Assembly (NCBI GenBank): GCA_958450325.1 | Contig: OY288243.1 | Location: 43,193,378 to 43,257,377, forward strand | DNA: 64,000 bases | Direction of reading: 5' to 3' | Source of the DNA: Agrostemma githago | Lineage: Eukaryota; Streptophyta; Magnoliopsida; Caryophyllales; Caryophyllaceae | Shown here: positions 45,320-56,298 of the stretch, piece by piece | How the letters are laid out: each line of letters starts with the position of its first letter | Position numbering within the stretch: position 1 is the first letter of the stretch | Notes under the pieces: generated by a model | Databases searched by the model: none | What the model was told of the DNA's origin: nothing | Seen by the model: the letters and a program-made list of their open reading frames with translations, nothing else | Program-made: the position numbers and the translations under genes

Positions 45320-45795
45320 TGAGCATCAACCCTGATGATGCAGGGCGAGCAATATACCCCCATATGGACCCTTTGGTACTGTCCCTCGAAATGAGCAATC
45401 ACATCATGAGAAGATGCATGGTGGACACTGGCGCCTACACAAACCTCTTGTACAAGGACGCTTTTGAGAAGATGAACCTGGAAAAGAGGCACCTCAGGCC
45501 TGCCCCTGGATCGCTGTATGGGTTCAGCGGAGCAGGCGTGCTTCCCATGGGGATCATAGATCTGCCAGTAACATTTGGGGAGGGAACCTCCGCCAGGAAT
45601 GTCAGGGCATCATTCGTTGTGGTAGACGCGAAGTCTGCATACAACCCCCTGATAGGCAGAGCCACCCTTGACGAAATTGAAGCTGCCATATCAATCAGGG
45701 CTCTAACTATAGCCTATGTGACAGACTTCGGTATGGAGGGAAAAGTGCACGGAGACCAAGAATCGGCCAAACAATGCTATTCTGTGGACCTGTAG
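45320..45795 (+). pseudogene. Tat-B protease region
   Basis: A retroviral-type aspartic protease with the active-site motif VDTGAYTNLL at about 45421-45450 and a second hydrophobic-Gly motif (YNPLIGRATLDEI) at about 45639-45677. The frame ends with TAG at 45793-45795 and pol resumes in another frame at 45909. The active-site DTGA is intact here; the breaks lie outside it. Confidence 0.82.
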
Positions 45796-45908
45796 ACCCA
45801 CGAAACCGAAAGAAAAGGAAAGAGAAAAGCTGACAGTTCCCCCAGCAGGGAAAGAGAGGTTCTAGCTGACCATCAGGCAGCTGACCATCTTGAACCTGGG
45901 GGGAAAGC

Positions 45909-47084
45909 ATGCTGGTGGACCTGGAACCAGGGAGACAAGTCCTCATAGGGGCTGACCTGGAAGAGTCCTACCAGGTAGAACTGATCAAAGTCCTAAGGAG
46001 TAACAGGGATGTGTTCGCCTACTCGGCAGATGAAATGCCGGGGGTCGACCCAGCTTATATCGTTCACAGGCTGAATGTAAGCCCGAAGGCCCGCCCTGTG
46101 AAGCAGAAGAAAAGAAATATGACTGCAGAAAAAGACCTGGCCATCAAAGAGGAAATAGAAAAACTTTTGAAGGCGGATTTCGTAATAATCTGCGACTATG
46201 CTGAATGGCTAGCGAATGTAGTAATGGTAAAGAAGTCCTCGGGTGCATGGAGGATGTGCGTGGACTTCACAAACCTCAACAAAGCTTGCCCGAAGGACTG
46301 CTACCCCCTTCCAAGGATAGACCAGCTGGTAGACGCCACTAGCGGGTACTCCATGCTGAGTTTTCAGGATGCTTTTTCAGGGTACCATCAGATGTATCTT
46401 TGGTAGCCTGACAGGGTGAAGTGCGCCTTCATCACCATCTATGGCACTTACATGTATAAAATGATGCCATTTGGGCTCGAGAACGCAGGCGCCACCTACC
46501 AACGACTAGTCGACAAAGTTTTCGAAAATCAGAGGGGTAGGAACCTGGAGGCCTACGTCGATGATGCCATCGTGAAAAGTAAAGGGGACAAGGAACACCT
46601 GATAGATTTGCAGGAGACTTTCTCCTCCTTGCGAACTTATAAAATGAAACTCAATCCCAAGAAGTGTACATTCGGAGTTCGTTCTGGAAAATTCTTGGGC
46701 TTTTTGGTCAGCTCTAGGGGGATAGACGCCAACCCTAAAAAGGTTCAGGCCGTCTTGGATCTTCCAGAACCAAAAACAATAAGAGACATCCAGCGCCTGA
46801 CTGGCAGGATGGCTGCCCTGGCACGCTTCATCGCTAGGTCAGCAGACAAATCAACCTCATTCTTCAAAGTGTTAAAAGGAAACAAACAGTTCAGATGGGA
46901 AGATGAGCAGAGAGAGGCTTTCGAGCAACTCAAGGAGCATTTGAAGAAACTCCCCACCCTGGCAAGACTAGTGGCAGGGGAGAAGCTCTTCCTCTACATT
47001 GCTGTAACGAATTCAACGATAAGTGCAGTAATCTTAAGGGAAGAGGCAGGCTCTCAGCAACTCATATATTTCGTAAGTCATGCC
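45909..47084 (+). pseudogene. Tat-B reverse transcriptase and connection region
   Basis: RT fingers and palm start near 46060. WRMCVDFTNLNKACPKD is at 46248-46298, FGLENAGATYQRL near 46470 and YVDD near 46553-46564. An in-frame TAG at 46404-46406 splits the palm; the same frame continues to 47117. The thumb and first RNase H follow (KFLGFLVSSRGIDANPKK). Near 47085, in a run of G, a frameshift moves the rest into another frame. Inactive as it stands. Confidence 0.88.
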
Positions 47085-47887
47085 TGGGGGCAGCGGAAAA
47101 GAACTACCCAGTGGTAGAAAAGGCAGCCTACACAGTCGTCATCGCAGCCCGAAAGCCCAGACCGTACTTTGACGCGCACCCTGTCGTGGTACTGACCGAC
47201 CAGCCACTGGAGAAGGTGCTGGAAAAATTCGAGAAGCCTGGGAGACTGCTGAAATGGGCTATTGAATTGAGCGGGCTAGGAATATCATACCAACCCAGGG
47301 CAGCCATCAAGGCGCAGGCTTTGGCAGATTTTCTGGCCGAGTGCTCTCATTTGGAGGAAGACGATCCCCCCGCCGGTGAATGGGTGGTATATACAGACGG
47401 ATCCTCCACAACTAACGGTGCAGGGGCTGGGGTCGTATTAACCAGCCCTGAAGGAGTGGACTTCGAACACGCTCTCAGGTTCACCTTCCCTACATCCAAC
47501 AATGAAGCCGAATATGAAGCTGTTCTCGCAGGCATTAATCTGGCCAAAGCCGCAGGGGCAGAGCGGGTCGTCTTAGCAACAGACTCCCAACTCATCGCTA
47601 ACCAGATTAATGGAGAATACGAAGCTAGAGATCAGGCGATGGCCGCATATCTGGATAAGGTGAAGCAGGGATTGTCAAGACTCAAGTCCTATGAAGTCAG
47701 GCAGGTCCCCCGGTCCCAGAATAACCGGGCGGATGCCCTGTCAAAATTGGCCAGTTCCAGCCTGCAGGACATACGAAGGTCGGTCTTGGTGGACGTGGTC
47801 CAGGAAAAGTCTACCACCCCCGCCAGCCAGTCAACGTCATTGAAGAAGCAGGTCCTGAAGATTGGATCACCCCAATCATCCAATTAA
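47085..47887 (+). pseudogene. Tat-B archaeal-type RNase H region
   Basis: After the connection (RPYFDAHPVVVLTDQPL) an additional RNase H begins with VYTDGSSTTNGAGAG at 47389. It has NNEAEYEAVLAGI near 47499, ATDSQLIANQI near 47576 and NNRADALSKLAS near 47722, giving the D, E, D, D pattern. Such a second RNase H marks the Tat lineage and is also seen in Tat-A. The frame closes at 47885-47887, and integrase is read in another frame. Confidence 0.88.
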
Positions 47888-49022
47888 AAAAACACGGAAC
47901 TCTGCCATCTGATCTTGCTCAAAGAAGAAAGACGCTGGCGAGAGCCGCGTGGTTCATACTGATAGGCGAAGACCTGTACAAGAAATCATTCTCATCACCC
48001 CTGCTCAAGTGTCTGGGGGCAAGGCATGCTGCAGAGGTATTACTGGCCAACCCTGCTACCAGACGCAAAAGATTTAACTCGAAGGTGCAGGAAGTGCCAG
48101 CTCTTCGCCCCATCAATTCACGCCCTGGCCCAGGAACTCAGGCCAATTCTATCTCCCATCCCCTTCGCCCAATGAGGAATGGACATATTGAGGCCCTTCA
48201 CTGTTGCGACTGGGGGCAGGAAATTTTTAATTGTGGGGATCGATTATTTTACCAAGTGGATCGAAGCAGAAGCAGTGCCAAACATCACAGAACCTGCGGT
48301 CAGGAAGGTAATCTGTAGGAACATCATAACCAGGTTTGGCCTGCCAAAAATGCTGGTATTCGATCACGGAAGGCAATTCGACAACGACCCTTTGAGAATT
48401 TGGCTGGAAAGCCATGGCATAGCAGTCGCCTACTCTGCTGTCTGCCATCCCCAAACCAACGGGCAGGCTGAAGATGCCAATAAACGAATTCTGAATGGAC
48501 TCAAGAAAATGGTGGATGAGCTTAAAGGCAGATGGGCAGATGAGCTACCAAGCATACTATGGTCAATAAGGACCACCCGAAAAAAATCCACGGGTCAGAC
48601 CCCCTTCGGCCTGGTATACGGGGCGGAGGCCCTGCTGCCAATAGAGGTGCGAATCCCCACCCTGCGATCTCAACAATATAACAGGGAAGACAATGAAGCA
48701 GCAATGACTGAGGCCCTGGACCTAGTCAACGAAGTAAGGCAGGAGGCTAGCATGAACATAGACGCCTACCAGCTAGCAACGAATGAGGAAGGCGTACAAC
48801 AGGAGGGTGAACGAAAGAAGTTTCCAAGTAGGGGACTTGGTCTTAAGAAAAACGCAGGCAGTGGGAAAGTCGTGGGAGCATGGAAAGCTAAGCGCCAACT
48901 GGGAGGGCCCATATGAGGTAACCCAAATTAAGGGGCCAGGCACCTACAAAATCGCCAATCTTGAAGGCCAAGAATTGGCCGCCCACTGGAATGCAGACAC
49001 CTTAAAAAAATACTACGTCTAA
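47800..49022 (+). pseudogene. Tat-B integrase, with deletion and frameshifts
   Basis: The N-terminal linker (WITPIIQLKKHGTLP) is followed by a loss of sequence near 48025-48040. The His pair of the zinc-binding HHCC domain is missing and only the Cys part (RCRKCQLF, near 48086) remains. The catalytic core is open from 48179 (MDILRPF; FDHGRQFDN near 48360; TNGQAEDANK near 48456) and keeps D, D and E. A frameshift near 48790 leads to the GPY-type C-terminus (NWEGPYEVTQIKG) ending at 49022. Probably inactive. Confidence 0.87.
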
Positions 49023-49268
49023 TGCTAAGGAAGCTTAAGTAATTCTCTTTCGAAAAAAATGGCAGAGGACGCTCAGAATGCATTGTCGATGGCTCCGTCC
49101 ACAGTTAGTTTAAGAGTTTTTTAACAAGAAATGAAAAGTCCGAAAGTTTATACTCGTTGTCTGTTTAAAACTTGCATTTTTTTCACACACAAACGAGCAG
49201 GGGGCAATAGGGGGAGGCCCCTTGTTGCTAACACCAAGGGAAATGGACCCTCCTACCAAAATTTTAAG
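49023..49268 (+). other. Tat-B start of 3' region
   Basis: Non-coding link between the pol stop and the GC-rich repeat. The last part (49190-49268) already resembles the repeat unit (GAGCAGGGGGCAATAGGGGGAGGCCCC-like). Confidence 0.55.
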
Positions 49269-49757
49269 TCCCCCTGCCTACCTCTGGGCAGGCAGGGGGC
49301 AGGCCCCCTGGACTTCGAACAGAAGCCAGGGTCAGGTCGGGCCCCACGCGCCTAATGAACAAGGACTGGGGGCAGCCCCCCAACCCTGTATAAAAAATGC
49401 AAATTCCCCCTGCCTACCTCTGGGCAGGCAGGGGCCCGGCCCCCTGGACTTCGACCAGAAGCCAGGGTCAGGCCGGGCCCCACGCGCCAAATGAACCAGG
49501 ACTAGGGGCAGCCCCCCAACCTTGTATAAAAAACACAAAGTCCCCCTGCCTACCTCTGGGCAGGCAGGGGGCGCCCCCCCTGGAATTCGACCAGAAGCCA
49601 GGGTCAGGTCGGGCCCTACGCGCCGAATAAACAAGGACTGGGGGCAGCCCCCCAACCTTGTATTAAAAACGCAATGTCCCCCTGCCTACCTCTGAGTAGG
49701 CAGGGGGCAGGCCCCCTGGACTTCGACCAAGAAGCCAGGGTCAGGCCTAACTATAAA
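49269..49757. repeat. 136-bp GC-rich tandem repeat with hairpin (Tat-B 3' region)
   Basis: Units start at 49269, 49405, 49541 and 49677, an exact 136-bp step; the last is partial. Each begins with CCCCCTGCCT, a 10-base loop and AGGCAGGGGG, a perfect inverted repeat, followed by CCCCTGGA.TTCGACCAGAAG, GGGCCCNACGCGCC and AAGGACTGGGGGCAGCC. Frames through the array only reflect the repeat. Tandem repeats in the 3' region are a known trait of Tat elements such as Retand. Confidence 0.93.
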
Positions 49758-49990
49758 TAAAGAAAGCAGGCAAAGTAGAAACAAAAAAGATGCATCCATA
49801 AACAAATAAAAGAGTTTTGACAAAGAGGGATACTAAGAATCCATAAACAAAGAGAAGTTAAGATATTACATCAGATAAGGCAGCCAACCACATCAGGGCT
49901 CGGCGCGCAAAAAAAGTTAAAATGTCAGCGAGGGAGCAAAGGCGAAGTAGGATAAGGGCAAGAGCCCTCAGAGGACGACTACCCTGCACG

Positions 49991-52301
49991 TTAAACATTG
50001 GGAGCATCTTGACTAGGGCCAGTAGCCTCGTCAGGCGGCCTATTTGCTCGAGCTTCGTTCTTAGTGGCATAAAGACCTCGGAAGGCGTCCTCATTAAAAT
50101 CAGGGAACATTTCCCTAATAACTTCCATAACAAGCTCCAAGGAAGAAGAAGCCCCATCTTGAAAGCTCGTTTCCACTGCGACATCGGCTTCCTGCAGAAT
50201 GGCATCCTTCTCCTTCTGCCATTCCTCGCCCTTTACCTTCAAGTCATCCTGGGCCTTCTTGAAGTCTGAATCAGCCTTGGACAGACGCTCTTCCAGGTCA
50301 ACTACCCTTCTTTTAGCATGCCCCAGCTCAGCCAACGCTTTTTTAACCTTCTCCACTTCCAGCCTGCTCTCCTTCAGCTCCACCTCCAGTTTAGACGCCT
50401 CCCTCACAGCTTTTTCACCCTGAGCCTTCCACTGGCTCGCCTGACCCTCGGCCTCCTCCAAATCACCCTCCTGTTTCGCCAGCTGGTCCTTCAAATTGGT
50501 GATAAGGGTAACATCCCTCCTTCAAATTGGTGATAAGGGTAACATCCCTTTCAACCATAGCTAGACGATCGGGGGGAGGGAGTCCAGGGGTAACAGCTAA
50601 CTCTTCATCACTCAGATGGCTAAGGGCCGCCAGCTCGGCAGAAGCCTGAAGCACCCTGGAGGTGCGCTGGATATACTGGATCACCTGATTAGTAGTGGAA
50701 GTTACAGATTTGGTGAGGCAATCCGCCAAAACAGCACCGGAGTCTGAGAGCAGGGCAGAGACGTCCAGACTGTCGCCAGCAGTGTAGTGGAACTCAGTGT
50801 TTTCCTCTGAAAAGAGGGCGCCTGGGACATCGCGAACAGGGCGCTTGGCGTCCGGAGTGTCGGCATCGGCCTCTAAATCGACCACATGCGTAGCACCTGA
50901 GGGCTCTCTCTGTTCCTCCTCTTCCTGCTCTCCAGGGGAACGCTCTCCCCAGTTTCTTCAGAGTCAACAGGTAGTGATCCCAGGGGAGTATGAGTCCCTG
51001 CAGGGGAACCACCCTACTTGCCGGCAGGAGAGGGGGTGGCCTCCGAGGTAGCCTCCGTCTCCACGCCACGGGTAGCAGAAGGGGGAACCGTCGGCTTTGC
51101 AGGCGGAAGCCTCGGAGGGAGAGGAAGTCTTGTTCGGCTGACGGAGATGCTCTTCACGTACTTCATCAAGTTTTTCTCACCCTTCTTGTAGCTGGGAGGA
51201 AGGGAGGGACGCTTGGAAACAATGGTGAAGTCTTCGTCTAAACCGAGGTTCCTTACCTCCTTCCTCGACCAGAGACGAGTGGCGAGATTTGCAGGGCAAA
51301 AGAAAATCAGTTAGAAAAATATAGAAAGGTAGAGTTTAAAGGAGACAATGCCAATAAAGTCCCTGAACTACCTCCTTCGAGGCCAGGAATCAGGCCCACT
51401 CGGCCCAGATATTCATCAGTGGCTATAAGCTCCGCATGAGGAAGCCAGAAACCAGGACCACATACGCCTGATTTATCTACAATGGCAACAAACTTCTCAA
51501 CCAGCTCCTGGTCTCGTCTGTTCAGTTTCACCTCCAGGGCCCTCCCCTCAATGCCTGGGTGATACTCCTCGCAGGTTTCCAGGCGGGTATGGACATGATT
51601 CCTAAAGTATCTAGGAATCCGCCACCCTGAAGCATTGTGCACATACAGGAAGTTGTTTTTCCAGTCCTTCAGACTGTTCAGAGCTGGCCAGACCGGAGTG
51701 TATCCCTTCTGCCTTTGAATAGACCAATATCCAGGGGAACCCTCTCCCCCAGAAGAGGACACCATCTGCAGACCGACCATATATCGCAGAGCGTTGATTG
51801 AGGGCCCCTCGCCATGAAATAGGCAGGTCCACGTGTATGCTATTAATGATCTAACCGCCACAGTGGTCAACTGAGCTATGGCCACATTCATCCTCGTAAA
51901 AGTCTCCTCCAAGAAGGGGTGCAAGGGGAAACGCAGGCCGAATTCTAGGCGTTTGTGGTAGACGGCTATGCATCCATCAGGGGGCAACATACAGTGTCCT
52001 TCTCTCCTGGAACAACAATTGTGTACCCCTCACCAAAATTATAAAATTGCTCAATCGCCTCGGCAGCGTTCTTCGCCAAGATTAAGTCCCGGTTCTTGGT
52101 CTCCGGGTAGGTTTTCAGGGGAACCAGGTACTTAGCCTTGTCTAAGTAATAGATTTTCCCCGCTTCCCTGGGGACAAGTGGGCCGGCAATTCTGGAAGGA
52201 TCAATTTCCATTGCCTCGTCGTCGGAATCGACGATGTCAAAAGGGGCAGGCTCAGGCGAATTAGCATCTTCGCCACTCTCCAAGTGATCTTCTTCGATCA
52301 T
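49991..52301 (-). pseudogene. Antisense gene 1 in Tat-B 3' region ('putative gypsy type transposon' domain plus coiled coil)
   Basis: Read from ATG 52301. An acidic N-terminus (EDANSPEPAPFDIVDSDDEA) leads at about 51985, after a one-base frame change, into PPDGCIAVYHKRLEFGLRFPLHPF. This is the hallmark start of the plant domain called 'putative gypsy type transposon' (Transposase_28), which runs to about 51365. A donor-like GAAGGAG/GTAGTT there suggests an intron; the frame resumes near 51286 (LATRLWSRKEVRNLGLDEDF). The C-terminus (50494-49991) is a long Glu/Lys coiled coil (KKALAELGHAKRRVVDLEERL) with a tail near 50100. Stops and a duplicated 37-bp stretch (near 50493-50549) break it. Function unknown. 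Confidence 0.7.
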
Positions 52302-52622
52302 CCTAACACCAAGCCTCCCAGAGGAGGAAGCAAGGTCAGCTCTACCCTCTTCCCTACCCTCCGCCCTCTAAGTCGACGGGTCGGCAAATGTAAGGATGCG
52401 AGCGCGGTGACTAGGCATAATGATTTAAGGAGAAGGAACAGCGAGGAAATGAAAAAGGCGAGGACTTAGGACAAGATTCTAACCTAAAATGACGACTGCT
52501 GGTTGAAAATCCGAAAAAGATAGCTCCTTAGTCTAAGAACATTCTCGGCAGCGAAAGAGTATGAAGAAGGGTTTGAGTTTTTCAAAAAAGCGTAAAAGAA
52601 GGAAACGGGGGAAGTAAGAGTG

Positions 52623-52630
52623 CTTATATA
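52623..52630 (-). promoter_or_regulatory. TATA-like box upstream of antisense gene 1
   Basis: TATATAAG on the minus strand, about 320 bp before ATG 52301. The leader between them is free of long frames. Confidence 0.45.
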
Positions 52631-52942
52631 GGCCAGGGTAAGTGAAGAGTCACCCTTCCTAAAAACTTCCCCAGGAAATGCCCCCACGTGTCACGCTTTC
52701 AAAACCGACCACCCACCGCTTCCCAAGAAAAACCTCGAAAAGGTAAAAGAGGCCAGAGGATTAATCATTCCATGACGTCACCCCATCATTAAAAAAAACA
52801 CACATAAAAAGTCTGGCTGATCTTCCATTAATTAGAAAAGGCCCGAAAATGGGCAGTTACAAATTCAGTAGACAGAAAAGTAAAGTACAAAAAGAGCCTG
52901 ATATCCTGGCTCAGTCAACCAGCCTGCAAATCCGGAGCAGGC

Positions 52943-53527
52943 CTAATCATCATCGAAATCTGGGGAGTAATCCCCAGGGCTGTCATCATCCAAACCCGAC
53001 CCCCAGTCCCAGTCATCAGAGTCCTTAAAAGGGTCATCAGAGCCATCGTCTTCGCCCTTACAAGAAGAATAGCCCTGGCCTTCACTGTCTTCAGAGTCAT
53101 TGTTGCTTGTGTCCCAATCATGGCCAAAAGGGGCGGCCCTGGCATCATCAGAAAAACCACGGTCCACCCTCCTCACTAGAGGAGAGGAAGGGCCTCATTC
53201 TGGAGAAGAGGTCAATTCAGGGCAATTGGGGTCAAATTGCTCTCGATGCAACCAAGGGAAGCACATATGGCATCCCCTGTCGTAACAGCCCCCTGCCTGG
53301 GTGCAATATCCAGAAGGAGGATCAGCAGAAGGGGGAGACCTCCCAGGGCGTTTGCCAGCCTTCGAGAGGGTCCTCTTAGCAGTCTGTTGAGAACGGAAGC
53401 TTTTCCGTCTACAGCAGCGAAGAATTTGGTGAGTCCGCCTTGAATACTTCAACCGACGACTCCCTCTGAAGTAGAGGACCTCCACGTAAACTCCGCAGCG
53501 GAAGACTGTTTTCTTAATCCAAGACAT
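52943..53527 (-). pseudogene. Antisense gene 2 in Tat-B: Cys/Arg-rich then highly acidic, one stop
   Basis: From ATG 53527 one frame runs to 52943, interrupted only by a TGA at about 53193-53195. The first 110 codons are basic and Cys-rich (ILRCCRRKSFRSQQ, CYDRGCHMCFPWLH). After the stop the frame turns strongly acidic (NNDSEDSEGQG, DDWDWGSGLDDD, SPDFDDD). A TATATAAG box lies 70 bp upstream (53596-53603), close to where a promoter should be. I recognise no family. It may be a second exon-less accessory gene, or the degraded start of a longer gene that includes antisense gene 1. Confidence 0.5.
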
Positions 53528-53595
53528 TGGCTCTTTTGGGAAAGAATAGTGGAGAGGTTGAAGATGAGGCGTGAAAATGATGGAGAAAAACAGAA

Positions 53596-53603
53596 CTTAT
53601 ATA
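53596..53603 (-). promoter_or_regulatory. TATA-like box upstream of antisense gene 2
   Basis: TATATAAG on the minus strand with the same surroundings as at 52623-52630 (CCTATATAAG, then a pyrimidine-rich leader). The first ATG downstream is 53527. Confidence 0.5.
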
Positions 53604-53880
53604 GGAACAAAAGCAAGCCATTAATGGTGCTTCAACCACCTCTGTAAGAGGGAGAGCCAATCATCAAATTGGCACGCTGTCCAAAAATCCTCTTTACAAG
53701 AGAAGTAATCAAGAGCAAAGACATTCCAACTCTTTGCATACCCAATATGGTTGGGTTTCCTCCCTCGGGAACATGCTGCGCATTAAATGCTAAGTTGCTC
53801 AAAAGAGTCAACCTCCTATCCCAATCAAGAGATCGCCTGCCAAAGGGAGCCCTGCTTCCCCTTAGCCGGCGAGGGCCAAT
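53604..53880. other. Tat-B 3' end before the LTR
   Basis: Upstream region of antisense gene 2 and end of the element's interior. A purine-rich GGCGAGGGCCAAT at 53868-53880 touches the LTR and is the likely polypurine tract. Confidence 0.5.
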
Positions 53881-54565
53881 TGATGGGGGTCGGTAGCCTG
53901 TTGTGGGTCACCCGCCATTTGGGTCCCAAGATGGCCCGACCCAAGAATAGAGGAGAGCCTGCCCTGCAAGCCACCAAACGAGGAATCACTAAAACTCTCC
54001 AAGGAACCCACCTGCTCGGCAGAGCCGTGCCGCTAGCCAAACAGGGCAGTCAAGCCCCCCTGCCTGCTGGCCCCTAGGGTGTTCTCGCTCCCAGCAGGGG
54101 CAGGGGAAACCAGGGGCCCCTCCGTCATTTTGCCTTAGGTAAAGAAGAATGAGTGGGTGAGGTGAGTCCACTTGTCACCCTCTCATCCACTCATTCTTCC
54201 TCTCTCCTCTTCTCTTTTCTCTCTCTTGTGGGAAGGTATAAATACTCTCCCATTTCCCACATTAAGAGGGTTGGATTTTCTCTCTCTAGACTCTCACTCT
54301 AAAAACCGCCGCCTAGTTCCTCACGAGCTAGGTTCGTTAAGACATTTCACGGACGGACTTAGGCATCGGAGAGGGTTCCCTCGTACACCTCCGAGGCCCT
54401 GTGCGTTCATTGTGCAGGGAGCAGGCCGTCTCCACCAGGGAAAGTCCGACCACCGGAGTGAGGAAAAGGAGAGGCTAAAGAGATTCAGACGATCGATATC
54501 CGAGCAACGTTATAATCATAAGATCCGAATCCGAAGTCGGGTCTATTGTTTCCATAACCGGAACA
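53881..54565 (+). repeat. Tat-B 3' LTR
   Basis: 685 bp, followed by GTTTC (54566-54570). TATAAATA is at 54237-54244. It differs from the 5' LTR at scattered sites (for example GTTGTGGG for GCTGTGGG near 53900). Confidence 0.93.
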
Positions 54566-54570
54566 GTTTC

Positions 54571-54639
54571 TTATTTAACGAATGTACATCATCAATGTAA
54601 TTAAGTCAATTAACCCGTGCAGCGCACCGACATTAATCT
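54571..54639 (+). mobile_element. Possible Helitron 3' end
   Basis: CCCGTGCAGCGCACC is an imperfect hairpin followed about 12 bases later by ATCTAG and a T, resembling the plant Helitron terminus (hairpin, then CTRR, then T). The stem is damaged. No 5' end (TC) is secured; the A/T-rich repeat before Tat-B (38833-39104) would be its body. Confidence 0.3.
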
Positions 54640-54654
54640 AGTATATATATATAT

Positions 54655-55653
54655 ATATCATTAAATACTGTAATATAATGTAAGTACTCCAATATTTAAT
54701 GTTAATTATTCCAAACAGATTAACTCAAAGTTACTTCAACGTATGTAATCAAGTATTCTAAAACAAATATTTTAAGTACTCTAAAATTATGAAATTCTGA
54801 AATATATATACTCTATTTTAACAATCCAATTCAGTTACTCCAACCTATATATTCAAGTACTCCAATGTATAAATTCAAGTACTCTACAATTCTCAAATTC
54901 AAGCACCTATTTTAACATTTCAATTCAGTTACTCCAACACATATATTCAAGTACTCCAGCATACATATTCAAGTACTCCATTGTGTAAATTCAAGTAGTC
55001 TAATATTTTAACATTCCAATTCAGTTATTCCAGCATATATATTCAAGTACTCCAGCATACATATTCAAGTACTCCAATGTATAAATACAAGTACTCTAAA
55101 ATTATGAAATTCAAGCACCTATTTTAACATTCCAATTCAGTTACTCCAACACATACATTCAAGTATTCCAACATATATACATTCAAGTACTCTAAAAATT
55201 CTGAGATTCAGATACTCTAGTACTCCAATTACTCCAACATATATACTCAGTTACTTCAACTCATATATTCAAGTATTCCAACATATACATTCAAATACTC
55301 TATAAAATTCTGAGATTCATATACTCAAATATTTCAATTACTCCAACACATATACTCAGTTAGTCCAACACATATATTCAAGTATTCCGACACATATGTT
55401 CAATTATTCGAACATATACATTCAAGTATTTCAACATATACATTCAAGTACTCTATAAAATTTTGAGATTCATATACTCAAGTACTACAATTATTCCAAC
55501 AAATATACTCAGTTACTCCAACATATATATTCAAGTACTCCAACAAATACATTCAAGTAATTTAAAAATTCTGAGATTCATATACTCAAGTACTCCAACA
55601 TATATACTCAGTTACTCCAACACATATATTCAAGTATTCCTACATATATACAT
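54655..55653. repeat. A/T-rich minisatellite
   Basis: Many imperfect copies of a unit near 22 bp of the type CAAGTACTCCAACATATATATT, with higher-order blocks that include AAATTCTGAGATTCATATACTC (for example 55190-55220, 55300-55325, 55455-55480, 55560-55585). Frames in it are repeat-encoded. Confidence 0.88.
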
Positions 55654-56298
55654 AAAGGAATATGTTCTAAGACATTTCCGGCAATTACTAAATATAAAAT
55701 AGGATATTATTATTGAGATAATCATTATATATTATAGTAATTCATAATTGCTTGCTAGAGAATAATTATGATAATTAGTCCAATTCGATTTGGCTGATGA
55801 CTATGAATATATAATCCTATAAGGTCACAAAATCAGACTTAGTTAGGAAACTAAACAGGCCCAATATGGACTTGTGAGGTATTAGGTTGTGACTACTTAT
55901 AAGGCTCGGTTAGTCTCTAGGTTTAACCTAAACTCTACTACTATATAAGGATTTGGTATATGAGTCATAAGGAGATGGAGAATCAACCAAGGAGAAAACC
56001 CTAATCTAAGTCAGTTCAGTTTATTGTCTCAAGCACCCTTAAAAGTAAGAGAGAGAATTGTTTTATCTCTTCCGTCCTAGCAGAGGTGGGATTCCAACTG
56101 GGTTGGTGGACCGAGTAGAGGAGCAACACGTGGGGCTCGATCTCTCTGTCACATATATCGAGAAATTTACGCTACGAGGGTATGTATTTCTCGACCTACT
56201 TTTGTCCTGATTCATATCTATATTGTGCTTGTTTTCTTGGATTGGTGCTAAGAAATTGTTTCCTGAAATTCCGCTTTCGCACCGGTATAATCCTTTAA
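55654..56298 (+). mobile_element. 645-bp insertion in the minisatellite, possible solo LTR
   Basis: It is flanked by TACAT (55649-55653 and 56299-56303), with the minisatellite continuing on both sides. The ends are AAAGGAATAT and ATAATCCTTTAA, partly inverted. The interior looks like an LTR: CTATATAAGG at about 55940-55949, then a transcript-like GGAGAAAACCCTAATC, CT-rich stretches and a CTGAAATTCCGCTTTCGC end. The ends are not TG/CA, so a short DNA transposon is an alternative. Confidence 0.45.

Larger units (their letters stand above)
39105..54565 (+). mobile_element. Tat-B: gypsy element of the Tat lineage, decayed, with nested solo LTR
   Basis: The 685-bp LTRs at 39105-39789 and 53881-54565 are flanked by GTTTC (39100-39104 and 54566-54570). 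Gag-pol is on the + strand, interrupted by a 3.49-kb solo LTR and by stops and frameshifts. After pol come a GC-rich tandem repeat and two antisense frames. The second RNase H puts it in the Tat lineage. By eye the LTRs differ at several percent of positions, so it is older than Tat-A. Confidence 0.93.

Noticed and set aside
49222..49655. Overlapping frames on both strands in the GC-rich repeat
   Set aside because: Exact 136-bp periodicity explains the open frames; the translations are repeats of Pro/Gly words.
54655..55653. CRISPR-like repeat array
   Set aside because: Units are imperfect, contiguous and A/T-rich without unique spacers, and the window is plant DNA.
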